Origin: Rhynchospora pubera
Lineage: Eukaryota > Streptophyta > Magnoliopsida > Poales > Cyperaceae
Direction of reading: 5' to 3'
NCBI GenBank assembly: GCA_028095005.1
Contig: CM051459.1
Location: 198,005,902 to 198,069,901 of the forward strand
DNA length: 64,000 bases
In this document: positions 34,981-46,209 of the stretch, one piece after another
Layout: the number at the start of each line of letters is the position of its first letter
How positions within the stretch are numbered: the first letter of the stretch is position 1
Notes under the pieces: generated by a model
What the model saw: only the letters and a program-made list of their open reading frames with translations
Database searches by the model: none
What the model was told of the DNA's origin: nothing
Program-made: the position numbers and the translations under genes

Positions 34981-34985
34981 AGAAG

Positions 34986-35490
34986 ATAAAATGCATTACC
35001 TAATCAATCAAGAATATAGAAGTGTATGTTTGAAAAAGATTTACAAAAATAGAATAATTGGCACAATGGTCTTTTAGATCCATTATTTCACAAAACGCAT
35101 TACCTTGGTTGAGTGCTAGATATGTTTTTGTTAGGTAATGCATTTTTTCTTCTTTTTCCAAAAGCATGCTCGGCAAAAGTTAGGTACAAAAAATAGAATA
35201 ATAAAAAATAGATCGAGTGCTAGAAGAAAAAGATTTATAAAAATAGAATAATTGGCACAATGGTCTTTTAGATCCATTATTTCACTCAAATTGAGGAGCT
35301 TCCACTCAATTTCTCATATTTAACTTGGTTGAGTGCTTCCGATTTTTTTCATAATTCGAACCGGGTTTAACTTAATTTTTCTCTGTCACAATTTTTTCAG
35401 TAACCGTGTATTGGAAAATGCTTGAATCTCTAGGAGAGGCTTATACCACTCAATCTTATTAGAAGAAATTAACCTTCAAGAAAAAAAATC
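34986..35490. repeat. Interior of the Mutator-like element with direct and inverted repeats
   Basis: Two direct copies of a ~55-bp segment (35028-35083 and 35229-35285, core AATAATTGGCACAATGGTC) are present. GCTTTTGGAAAAAGAAG at 30330-30346, left of the retrotransposon, pairs with its inverse at 35149-35165, and ATGCATTACCTAA at 34990 pairs with TTAGGTAATGCAT near 35135. The retrotransposon thus landed in one arm of a small hairpin. Non-coding. Confidence 0.6.
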
Positions 35491-35996
35491 TTATTAGAAA
35501 AAATTATCTTTATTCAAATTACTAATTTGATTATTCCAAACAACAGTCTCTTCTAAATATATAAATTTCAAAAATCAACTAATAGTTATTTTTTCCTTTT
35601 TAAACTTTTCCCTGTGTGATACAAAACAGGATTAATCAGTTGACCCAGACCAAGCATACAAATGGAAGAAAGTTGACCCAGACCCAGGCCATTAATTTGA
35701 CCCAGACCAAGCATATATGAAAGAAAGTCTTACTTTGACCTTATACCGCTACAAATACAAGAACCCAAATGTACTCACATGGAGATAAGACATACAAATT
35801 AATGGCCACGCCTAGTTACGGAATCTGATGAGGCATACAAATTAATGGCCACGCCTAAATACAAGATTCCGTAATTGGGTTCGGAATCTCAGATTCCGTA
35901 ATTGTGATATTATTTTTATAAATTGTGTATATTAGATATTATTATTAATATTTTATATTATTTTATTATTATTTTAAAATTTTTCGGCATCTGGTA

Positions 35997-37068
35997 TTAT
36001 GGATGCGGCTCAGCCTCAAGGATAACATGCCAAGCCCAAGTTCTGACAAATAGTAACAATGCACTCTAGTAGAACAAATTAAATTAACACCTGATTGTCC
36101 TTAGCTCCACAAATGGAAAAGCCATTTGTCTGGGTGTAAGAAACTTGACAACCTTGCATGATCAAAACCAAATCTCAAGCCGTATTAATTCAGTGCTGGT
36201 TGTTGTAATTCAATTTTTAAAGAAATATTAGCATTCAATATATGAAACTGATGATGTTCGTGAGTCCATCCAATATGATCATTCGCACGTTTTAATTTAT
36301 AAATTGTTTCTATGATACAAATCGGATCACATACTTTTGCGAAAAAGGTGACGATTCAGTGACCTGTGAATACTTTTGGGTGGGAAACTGTTTTTGCACC
36401 TAGATCCTGCAGCGGATGGCATGTAGGCAGTTGTCATCTGTCAAAATTTAATATGCCTCATCACCTAGATCCAATTTTTTTCATGCTTTATTAGTAGTGT
36501 CCGACTTGTTCCCCTTCTAATTAAGACAATTATAGTAATTATTTTAGTGGTAATACACGAAAAACAAGAGAGTCATCAGGTTGAAGTGTTTAATTATAAA
36601 TTCTTCAGCATATACAGTGCTAATCTTAATAAAACATCACTATGTTAAATGTCAATTTGTACCCTATAAAATGTCAATGCGACTATAAATACTAAACTAA
36701 TGGTCTCGATATTTTTAGATCTTGAGTACTTAAAAGATGTCAAGTTAGATATAAATGCAAAAGCAATGGTTTTGATGAATTTAGAGCAAACGGCAGATGA
36801 GACGAATCGTGTACCATGTAATTGTTTGGGCTATATTTTGTTTAGCACAATAAATAAATAAATTGAGATAATTAAATTTCTGTCGCTATAAAAAATTGCT
36901 AACTTGAAAAATGCTATTCTTAAATTGTTAATCAGATTTATGCCACTATAAAATTGTTAAAATTAGATTTCGTTAATTTTTTTTAAAAAACATAGTAAAT
37001 TATAAAAAAATATCATTCTTTTTTTTTTGAAGATAAATTGGAGGTCTAAGTCCCTCAGAGCTGGTTCT

Positions 37069-37119
<51 letters not shown>

Positions 37120-37200
37120 TTCTTAAATTTATTATTATTTTAAAATTTCCCAAACTACCCTTATTTACCTGTTCTCCATCCCTCCTCCATGAGGAACAAA
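35997..37200. repeat. Duplicated unit A, right part
   Basis: This aligns with 42948-44165: both contain AAGCCCAAGTTCTGA, GAGAGTCATCAGGTTGAAGTG, CATATACAGTGCTAATCTTA and end with CTCTCCAT or TTCTCCATCCCTCCTCCATGA. No gene is seen. A retroposon insertion at 37021-37114 is specific to this copy. Confidence 0.75.
37011..37124 (-). mobile_element. Short truncated retroposon with TSD
   Basis: About 94 bp (37021-37114) are present here and absent from the duplicate near 44085. They start with a T run (poly-A on the - strand), contain GGAGGTCTAAGTCCCTCAGAG, and end in a long TA run. The 10-bp repeat TATCATTCTT flanks the insert (37011-37020, 37115-37124). This looks like a 5'-truncated SINE or LINE copy of unknown family. 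Confidence 0.6.
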
Positions 37201-37202
37201 AT

Positions 37203-38763
37203 CCAGTTGATGGACTAGCTGTGATAGAAATACCATTGCGCAAGTCCAGGAACAATATGGTTACCAATGCTATTGGTCTTTACCCACCTCGATTGGCCAA
37301 TTTCATCTTCAACAAGAAGATAGATATCAAAACTCCGATTGAACTGTTTAACAATTCTCAAAATCTTTCCCGCAGACTCAACAAAGTTTACACATGGTCA
37401 GAACTGTCAAGGGTCTTAGGAGAAGGTATCATGAAAGAAGAGCCACAACCAATGTCGACAACCACAGTATCTCCAGTTCGACCTTCATTCATGTAATACG
37501 TCCCTTTCAAGCATGCATGGTTCAGGTTTAATTCACGAGATGGCATTTGGACATAATTCCACTGCCAATTGCGTGGTTGATGAAATCCCACCGTTTGAGA
37601 AAAAGTGAAATCCATGAAAGCCATATAATTAGGGCTGTCAAACGTGCAGAACGTACACGGAAATACTAACTTCCGTGTACGTTCCGTTGTAATGAACGTA
37701 ATTAAATTTTTTTACGTTTATGTTACGTTAATTAAATGGAACTTAAATGTTTTACGTTTTCTGTTCCGTAAGGTTAAACGGAAAAAACGTTAAAAACGTT
37801 AAACATGCATAAAAACTAGAAAAAGATGTCTCAGGCGGCAAATTACTTAAACATGCATAAAAACCAGAAAAAGCTGTGTCGGGATCAAATTACTTTAAAG
37901 CATACATAAAAATCAGAAAAAGCTTATAACCAATAAGGCTGATAAAAACTAGAAAAAGCTAATTACAAACCAGAAAATAATTACCACATTAATTAAAAGC
38001 TAATTCCTAAGCTCCTTGCTCTTTGGTGCCAGCAGGCATGGTAGAGCTGTACCCAACTGGTACCAAGCTCGTACCACCTCTCTCTCTCTCTCATTATCTG
38101 TGATTTTGTCCGCATGGCTTGGCTATGTCAAAGTAATATATCCTTCTGAAAATTAGTAAAAATTTCAAGGTATAAATCAAATTTTGAATGAAGAATTTAA
38201 GCAAATAAATTGATAGGATTTCAATCATTTAGAAATTCTCTTTCCGTGAAATAAACTGATATTCAAAGGGGCAAAGTTCTTTTTACCGTCAATTTCAAAT
38301 TTACAAAGTTCCCATAATCATGAAAATAAAAAAGCAAAGAGGCAAAAAAAAATTTGTACAAAATCAATTTCTATAACAGATTAGTTCTTTAAGCTCCAAC
38401 ATATTAAAAACCAAGTGAATTAAGGTTGTAAATTGATTACTGTACCAAGATAGAAGAAGAAGGAACCAAGTTCAGCCACACCCTGCCTAGCTTTGCCTCA
38501 CGGCCGCTGCCATCATCTCGCCTAGACACTGCCACCACCAATTTCACAACGTTTCTTCTCTCTCTCTTTCTTTGGTATATGCTTATTCGATTCTGTGGGT
38601 CTCAAGAGAGGAATACGGCGAAGGGAGAGAGTGGAGGGGTTTGTGGTGAGGATGGCCAGGAGAGGAAAGGGAGAGAGGTTCCTTAACGGCGGCCATCGAT
38701 TTTCTCTCTCTCTCTTGGGGTCAGATCATAGGTGATGAAGATGGAAGGAGGCGAGAGAGATGC

Positions 38764-38795
<32 letters not shown>

Positions 38796-39138
38796 GCGAT
38801 ACTCGAGAGAGACATGAGACGGCTAGGGCATCCTTCTCCTCTATCTCTTCGCTGCAGCTCCCTTGCTCTGCAATTCCTCTTCATTTCAATCGATCAAATT
38901 ATGGGTTGCCTCTTTATTTCTGATGGGCCAACGGAAGAACGGCCCAAACGTAAACGAAAGCCCACTATTCCGTTGCCGTTTCGTTTATACCAACGTAACT
39001 GGTTTCAGTTCCGTTTCTGTTCCGCTTCCTGAAACATAATAGAAAATCCTTACGTTTCCGTTCCACCACGACGGAACGGAACGGAAAACGGCCGACACGG
39101 CAGTATATTGACACCTATACATATAATCACAACTTCCA
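37203..39138 (-). pseudogene. Truncated F-box/DUF295 relic split by a hAT element
   Basis: 37203-37629 on the - strand matches the middle of DUF295, closest to the copy at 17349-18397 (FSQTVGFHQPRNW, ELNLNHACLKGTYYMNE, GDTVVVDIGCGSSF). An extra T near 37388 and a 2-bp loss near 37256 break the frame. The hAT element at 37630-39119 splits the codons before MAF. About ten more gene bases follow at 39128-39138 before the sequence changes abruptly to the duplicated unit. The F-box, the N-terminal half and the C-terminus are missing. It is clearly non-functional. Confidence 0.85.
37622..39127. mobile_element. Non-autonomous hAT element, 1.49 kb, inside the F-box relic
   Basis: The element spans 37630-39119. 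The left end is TAGGGCTGTCAA and the inverse of the right end is TATAGGTGTCAA. The perfect 8-bp repeat CATATAAT flanks it (37622-37629, 39120-39127) and reconstitutes the gene's own sequence. Subterminal motifs (TACGTTCCGTT, AACGGAAAAAACG, CGGAACGGAACGG) match the larger element at 21389-23257. It contains a GA microsatellite (about 38767-38794) and no transposase. Confidence 0.9.
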
Positions 39139-40505
39139 ATTCTGGCACAATTCTTGTGGTCGCTCCAAAGTCATGATGTTGGCTAGTCAGCTATATTATT
39201 TGGTAATAATTGATAATCAAGCATGGCAAGCTCTCTTAGTTTCAGGAAAAGGAAAAAAAAAAATTAAGTTATAAATCATACTTAGCAACACGACAACTCA
39301 ATACAATTGACTCTGGTTCTGACTGATATTACATTTTGCTCCCATGACAATTGTTACCACATGCACACATTAAATGAAAACCAAGGCAGAAAGTTGATGT
39401 GTGTGAAGACTGAAGATGCTAAGGCAATTATTGCATCACATAATTTCAACATAACGCTGGCTACACCAGTCTCCTAGATTCAGATATCTGCATGATATAG
39501 AGAATATGCCCCCATTCCAGGAGCAAGGAGCAGTCCTTGCAAATTGTCTGCACAAATAGAGTAAAACCCATCAACGCCAGCAAGAAAAACAAATAATGGA
39601 AACCAAAGTAAATTGTTCACATAAGAATCAGTAAGTTATACGGTCGCAGTTGGGGCATTGAGTATCAAATGCTAAATACTATCCCTATCAGCAGGCCAAT
39701 CACCAATGTGATCCGTTCACTTCAATCAGACAGTCCGAGATAGCGGTAGGCCCACTACCCCCACTAGGATAATACAATAGTCTATATGGACCATAATGGA
39801 AACATATTGGAGAAGTCATACTTACAAAAAAATGTGATTCACAAAACAGAACAGCAAGTTCTAATTGCAATTTTAAGAAATCTCTAGTTAATAAAATATA
39901 AAGAAGAAAATCCGCTAATAGAACAGTGCCTATAAATGGGAGTAGTAATTTCTTCATTGATCTCTGTGTCATCGGCACCAATTATATTTTCATTGTTTCT
40001 CCTTTAACTTAATAGCATCTTGTATTTCCCAGTCAGCTCTTCTAACTCTTTCTTACTTTCTTATGGGCCAACTTAATACTAAATCAATGTTCCATATTTT
40101 AACCAAGAAATAGGGAAAAAATATCCCTTTCCCGTAACACAACTGACTCTTTATATGATTGGAGTAGCATTTTTATACTCTTCTCTCTTATCTGACCTTA
40201 ACAATGCATACACTAGTCAGCATCTTGGAGCTTTCTTTATATGAAGATTTACAGTAAATATATGTATATACACTAAAGAATCATGGGAGAAACATAATAG
40301 TAGCTACAGGAGAAACACTGTATACATATATAGTACTAATAACACACTAACGCTAAAAAATAAATTTATAGCAATTGATTCTCCCAACATTGAAACCAAC
40401 AATATAAGGTTATAACTTATAAGCATTGAATACCCATAAGAGTAAATATTTATAACTCAATTCACTCTCATTCAACTCTGGAAATAGTTAAGTATTCAAT
40501 TTAGA
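39138..40505. repeat. Duplicated unit B, left part
   Basis: Copy of 23861-25860 without the CAGTGGCG MITE. The junction with the F-box relic at 39138 is abrupt, as expected for a tandem-duplication breakpoint. No open gene. Confidence 0.75.
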
Positions 40506-40527
40506 CGGAAATTGATTACTGTCATAT

Positions 40528-40783
40528 GCAGTTTTGCCATCCTTGTCATCGCTAAATATAAAGTGAACATATACAACAAACAAAGTGAACATATAGACGA
40601 TTGAAGTGAACACATACAAACAAATAAGTTCAATGAAAATAAGTTGAATATGCATGTAAAAATCTGAACAAATGATGACAACACTTATTTGTTTGTAAAT
40701 GTTCACTTAGATCGTCTATATGTTCACATTGTTTGTTGTATATGTTCACTTTATATTTAGCGATGGCAGGATGGCAAAACTGC
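40528..40783. mobile_element. Foldback element at the place of the missing F-box gene
   Basis: GCAGTTTTGCCATCCTTGTC (40528 onward) pairs with its inverse ending at 40783, and the arms continue through CGCTAAATATAAAGTGAACA and TAGACGAT, leaving about 50 bp of loop. The inner part repeats GTGAACATAT-type units. No target duplication was found. In unit A the equivalent position holds the intact F-box gene and its flanks. Confidence 0.7.
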
Positions 40784-40837
40784 AGATGGCATTATTTGAG
40801 CTTAAATGTGGATCAGTTTTGTTTGGGAGCTCACTTC

Positions 40838-42947
40838 ATGGTATTACCGAAAAATTTAAAAATAATATTAAAATATTATAAAATATTAAAATCTGAGATT
40901 CCAAATAAAATTACGGATTCCTTCCGTAACAGACCTGTTACGTTACGGAATCGTAACTAGTCTCCGTAAGTAAAAAAGGAATATACACACAAAAATTGGT
41001 CTCTGACCCATCTGGTCAACTTTATTGTCTGGAATGAGTCTTTTTTATTTTTCCTAGAGTTGACGTCCTAGTAGTCATTATTATGCCACGTATAAGGGAG
41101 ACACTAGTAAAATCTGGATTGATTTACTTTAGAGCCATGTCAGTAGATTATGTTGATGAAATAAAAAAAAAATAAACTAGTTCAATGAATACTGTACCTT
41201 TTCTTTTTTTTTGATAAAGGCAAGTAGCTGTCCATAATTATCTGACTAAGCTCCTTTTCTTTAATTTAATCTATATTAGAGCGGATTTTCGACAATTTGA
41301 AAGTATTGACACTATCATTCAGAATACATAGTTACAGAATTTCTCAAAACAAAAAAGTTTTTCCTAGTGCGTCATTGAATATATATATTAACATGATATA
41401 AAAAAAGTCCGTACATTTGAGAATAATTAAACCGTCAAAAATCATTAATGTAAACTATTTGGAATATATAATTTTTTTATAAAGTACATATTCGTCAATA
41501 TGATCATTTTAATAGACATATATGTTACATATATTAAATATATCACCACAAATTTAATTTATTATTTTTAAATTTATTTTCCTGAATTCTCAAATTGGAG
41601 GTAAAAAAATTTGTTTATAGTGAAAGGGTCTCTGTTTTATTCAATTATTATACAATTTCCTCTGCTACATATCAATGAAACAGCCGAGGTTTCTACTTTT
41701 CATGAAGTTTTCACTCGAGTACGTACTTTGACTAATGCAAATTATGGCTAGACTTTCCAAGTCCATGAACAACAAATATACAAACTTCCTTGTTGGATTG
41801 TTTAAATATTAATGAAACTAAATTTATCTAGATTATACTTGTAGAGTTTGTACATGGCCACCCTCTGTATTTTCCGAATCTCCCTAAAGTTTTTGTTGTA
41901 AAATATTGCTACATGAAATTCAACATAGGAACGACAACTGAGAAAGTTGAACTTAGTGTTGGGGCTAATCATGATCAAATTATCAAAAATGCTAATAAAG
42001 ATGCCTAAGTTAGTGGTACATCCACTTTCTCTCTCTGTTATTTTTAATCTTTTTTCTAAATAAATGACATGGAACTTCTTTTCGTGTTTGTACGGAACAA
42101 TCCGAGCAGTAATTATTTAACTCATCAAGCAAAGAGGTATGTGTCAAAACAGGGGAATTGCATGGAGCGTGCATATTATTACCCCATCCAATGTATGGTA
42201 TAATTAGCAACTAGGTAGGTCAATATCTCTAATTAAACTAACATGAGTGTAGCTGTTGACAATATTAAAGCTCATGGTTAAATATTATAGTAGGTCGCAA
42301 CAACTTAATTAATTGCTCAAGCTATTTTAGCAAATAGACTGGTTGTGGTTGGTCATCAGCTTTCAGTAACAATGTCCAAAGTTTAAATTTTTTAAGATAC
42401 TTTATGAATGAATTAATCAGTTCAGATAACAATGAAAAAGCAAAGTTATCCTAGACTATTAGGAACCCTACTTAATTGAATATAGTTTTACTGTCCAAAT
42501 TGAACGAAACTAATCAACATGTATTTAGGAGAAGTAATTAAGAACAAGACTTGTTAACTATTATTTGAGCAATACCGGTATCCTTATTAAAATGTAGATT
42601 AATTGGTATCCTTATTAAAATGTAGATTAATTGGACATAACATTGATCGTAAAATATTCGTAGTTCTTAAAAATGCATATCACTTTTTGGGTCTCTATTT
42701 TGGAAATTATTAGAATTCAAATGATGCGTACGTGTGTCAGAAGCTAATTAAGCTCAATAGTCGGCATAATGTACATAAAATGGCAAAAAAGTTGACCAGG
42801 CATGTTAGGGATTTCATGAATCCGTAATTTCCTTCGGAATCTGAAATTTCGTAATTGTGATATTATTTTTATAAATCACGTATATTGAATTTTATTATTA
42901 ATATTTTATAATATTTTAATATTTTTAAAAAATTTCGGATGGTATTA
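40838..42947. mobile_element. Mutator-like element, 2.09 kb, 9-bp TSD
   Basis: The 9-bp repeat ATGGTATTA (40838-40846, 42939-42947) flanks 40847-42938. The ends read CCGAAAAATTTAAAAATAAT and the inverse CCGAAATTTTTTAAAAATAT, the same family as 27645-35987. Internal arms share GGAATCT and ATTGTGATATTATTTTTATAAA motifs. The remaining interior differs and is non-coding AT-rich DNA. It sits in the duplicate site three bases from where the larger element inserted in unit A. Confidence 0.88.
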
Positions 42948-44165
42948 TGGATGTGGCTCAAATGCTCAAGGATAACACCAAGCCCAAGTTCTGATAAATA
43001 CTAAATAGTAAGAATGCAATTCTCTTAAAACAAATGAAACACCTGATAGTCCTCCTCCATAAATGGAAAATCCATTTGGTAAAAGAAAACTGACAATCTT
43101 GCATGATCAAAACCATAATCTTTAGCCATATTAATTCATGCTATATATTTTTTTTCACATTTTTTGTGCGGGTTGTTGTAGTTCAATTTTAAAAAATACT
43201 AGCGTCCGGTCCGTCCGATACAATCGTTCGCACATTTCAATTTTTTTTTTCAGTAACTTGTTTCTATCATACACATCGGATCACATACTTTTGCGTAATA
43301 GACTAATAGGTGACGATTCAATTCAGCGACCTGTGAATACTTTTGGTTGGGTGGGAAACTGTTTCTGGCAGCTAGATTCTGCAGCGGATGGCATGTAGAT
43401 GTAGCCATGTAGGTAGTTGTCATCTGTCAAAATTTAATATGCCTCATCACATAATATCATTGGCCTCCAAATTGTGAAGTTGCTATTATGATCATTTAAT
43501 TATTTTTTCATACTTTATTAGTAATGTCCGACTTGTTATGGTCCTCTTCTAATTAAGACAATTATAGTAATTATTTTAGTGGTAATACATAAAACAAAGA
43601 GAGTCATCAGGTTGAAGTGTTTAATTATAAATTCTTTAGCATATACAGTGCTAATCTTAATAAACCATCACTATGTTAATTGTCAATTTGTACCCTAAAA
43701 TGTCAATGCGAGTATAAATACTGAATTGATGGTCTCGATATTTTTAGATCTTGAGTAAGATGTCAAGTTAGATATAAATGTTGCCTACGGGCTTTCACCC
43801 TCAAAAAAAAAAAAAAAGTTAGATATAAATGCACAAGCAATGGTTTTATGAATTTACTGCAAACGGGTGCGCAGATGAGATAGGTCATGTACCATGTGGT
43901 TCTTTGGGCTAAATTTTGTTTAGCATAATAAATAAATAAATTGAGATAATTAGATTTATGCCACTATAAAAAAATGCTAACTTGAAAAATGTCATTATTA
44001 GATTTATGCCACTATAAAATTGTTAAAAAATTAGATTTATGCCATTAGCTTTTTTCCAAAAACATAATAAATTCTAAAAAATATATCATTTTTAAATTTA
44101 TTATTATTTTAAAAATTCCTAAACTACCCTTATTAACCCGCTCTCCATCTCTCCTCCATGACAAG
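42948..44165. repeat. Duplicated unit B, right part
   Basis: Copy of 35997-37200. It includes the retroposon at 43781-43815, which unit A lacks, and lacks the one at 37021-37114. Confidence 0.75.
43765..43831 (+). mobile_element. Very short truncated retroposon with poly-A
   Basis: About 35 bp (TTGCCTACGGGCTTTCACCC then an A run, 43781-43815) are inserted between two copies of AAGTTAGATATAAATG. The paralogous site near 36745-36760 has one copy and no insert. This is the signature of target-primed insertion of a 5'-truncated SINE or LINE; the family is unknown. Confidence 0.75.
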
Positions 44166-45195
44166 GTGAATTCTGTATTTTCTTTTTGAAATCTACTTTA
44201 ATTTGTTGATATCATAGTTCCCATTTGTTATGATTTTTTTTTAATTCTATATTTCCTATTTATCTTAGTTTCGATTTTATCTTCTCCATTTTCTTTTTCT
44301 TTAATTTTTATTGGTGAATTCAGTTATGCATATGGCAGTGCATGGCAGAGGTAATATCAATTGGTGAATTCAAATATGCACATTGTAGAGGTAAAAAATA
44401 ATTAGATTTATGTTTTTAGATTTTATTTCCTCCATGTTCAAACATACACATGTCATGTTTTATAGAATACTGTCATTTTCCACCAGGTATACAAGGTGAC
44501 GCTAAATCAAAATAATTTCACTTCAATGAGTTCATCCCATCCAATTTCTCTTCTTTGTTTATTTTAAATTTAAAAATAAGAAAATTCCTCAATACACATG
44601 AATGGATGAAACTAATGGTATAAAACTAATTTTTATATTTTTACGTGACATAAAACTCATTTTTATTAACTAGCAAACGATTTTATTAGACGGCGATTTT
44701 GGTATGATGAGAGAGGGTTGATTTATTTTTTCTCTTTCTTTTACTATGCGAACAAATTAAGAAAGAATAAGAAAGAAAACAACCATCTGCGCAGATGTTA
44801 ACACGGTCTAAACAAAAGGTTTAAATCTTTTATCTCATTATTAAATCTACACCGCTGATATGATCAAATCGCAAAAATGGACGGTCTATATTGCATTGGG
44901 TAAACAATTGTTTGCTCCTTTGAATTCAAATTTTGGATAGACCTTTGGATTGGTGCTTTTATAAGTAGTAAAGATCTGCAGTGGCATAAAACTAATTTGT
45001 CATTTAATGATGATATTTTTTTAATTTCAAATTTTGATAGTAACATATTTAAAAGGGTAAAATTGTCATATCAATAGACCGATGGCATAAAATTAATTTT
45101 TTATATTTTATAGTGGCATAAAATTTATTGTTCATTTAGTGATGACTTTTTTTCAAATTTCAATTTTTTCCCAATGGCATAATCCTTATTAACCC
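43940..45195. repeat. Inverted TATGCCACTATAAAA motifs, possible decayed TIR element
   Basis: Copies of ATTTATGCCACTATAAAA (43950-44050) face inverse copies TTTTATAGTGGCATAAA (44977-45185) across about 1 kb of AT-rich DNA. Spacing is irregular and no target duplication was found. Similar left-side copies occur at 36880-36960. It could be one decayed element or dispersed repeats. Confidence 0.35.
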
Positions 45196-45764
45196 ATAAA
45201 TTTTATGTTGGAGCTCTTAAAATTTTTGTTCCTCTACACTTGCCTACCCTACCATTATGTATAAGATCGATCTGTTATTTATAAAAAAATTCAATCATAT
45301 TTGTGCTAATAAGTGCGAAAGGCTACTTTAGGGGCTTTTGGATCGCTTAGGAATTTAGGAAATTTGGGAAAGTTGCAATTTTTAGAAATAAATTTATTGG
45401 GAAGTGTGTAATTTTGTGAAGAGTTATGGTAGAAAGATGAAATTCTCTAAATTCTTTGGGAATTCAAACAGCCCCTTATATCGGATAGCACAAATTCAAT
45501 TTATATAGTATTCCAATGTACCATACATGAGTTAGAGCTCTCATGGTCGATCCAAACTTTTGGGGGTGAGTCTGGAGGGTTGAAGAAGGAAGAACCAGAG
45601 TAATTTTGTCAATTATATTGTAAATAAAACTTTAGCATGAATTATTTATTATAAAATATTTTACGAGGACAAATCAAATATAAATTTATTCATGATTATA
45701 ACTTCAGTTTTTAATAAACTGAAATTTGAATAAAAAAAATTGCAAACAGTGTATTTTCCATGGG

Positions 45765-46209
45765 TATATATATATATATAGAAAGTTTAATATGCACTAT
45801 AGTGCATAGGGCATTCCGTGCACCACAAATTTTTTCGGAGGTATTTTTTTAAATTGACAAATCTAATTTAACCAATCTAATCTACATATTGAAATCTCAT
45901 AAAAAACCAAATTTTACAATTTTTTAGATTTTATTACTATTTCTTTCGAATTTTTTAAAACATGCCATTTTTTAAAAATTGTAAATAGTACAATATTCTA
46001 AAAATGGCAAGTTTTAAAAAATTCGAAAAAAATAGTAATAAAATCTCAAAAATTGTAAATTTTGGTTTGGTATGAGATTTCAATATGTAGATTAGATTGG
46101 TTAAATTAGATTTGTCAATTTACAAAAATATTTCCGAAAAAGTCCGTGGTGCACGGAATGCTCTATGCACTATGGTGCATATTAAACTTTCTCTATATAT
46201 ATATATATA
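45765..46209. mobile_element. Foldback MITE 1 bounded by (TA)8
   Basis: 45781-46193 is an almost complete hairpin. GAAAGTTTAATATGCACTAT pairs with its inverse ending at 46193, and pairing continues through TGCACCAC, ATCTAATTTAACCAATC and AATTTTACA to a centre near 45980. (TA)8 tracts flank it on both sides (45765-45780, 46194-46209). Non-coding. Confidence 0.85.

Larger units (their letters stand above)
30342..34985 (-). mobile_element. Non-autonomous Sirevirus-like Ty1/copia retrotransposon (gag only)
   Basis: The complete 4634-bp element (30347-34980) is flanked by the 5-bp repeat AGAAG (30342-30346, 34981-34985). Two 1446-bp LTRs begin TGTTGT and end ACAACA. A primer site matching the initiator-Met tRNA 3' end lies beside the right LTR and a polypurine tract beside the left, so transcription runs on the - strand. 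The internal part is only 1.74 kb, with a gag-like ORF and no protease, integrase or reverse transcriptase. Long LTRs, palindromes upstream of TATA and several purine tracts before the 3' LTR match features described for the Sirevirus genus. Mobilisation must depend on an autonomous relative. Confidence 0.92.
27636..35996. mobile_element. Mutator-like element with long TIRs, interrupted by a Sirevirus
   Basis: The 9-bp direct repeat CATCTGGTA (27636-27644, 35988-35996) flanks an element at 27645-35987. Both ends start CCGAAAAATTT when read inward, and inverted arms of roughly 0.5 kb can be followed (27645-28250 against about 35490-35987), containing ACGGAATCT, a GGTATAAAGTCAAAGTAAG-type segment and a TTGTTTGGAATAATCAAA segment. 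Removing the nested retrotransposon (4639 bp with one TSD) leaves about 3.7 kb. No transposase is readable. The interior 28850-30330 resembles a captured LTR or leader of another retroelement (AACGATCTTTGAATCACCTC-like text, then a non-coding leader). It is non-autonomous. Confidence 0.85.
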
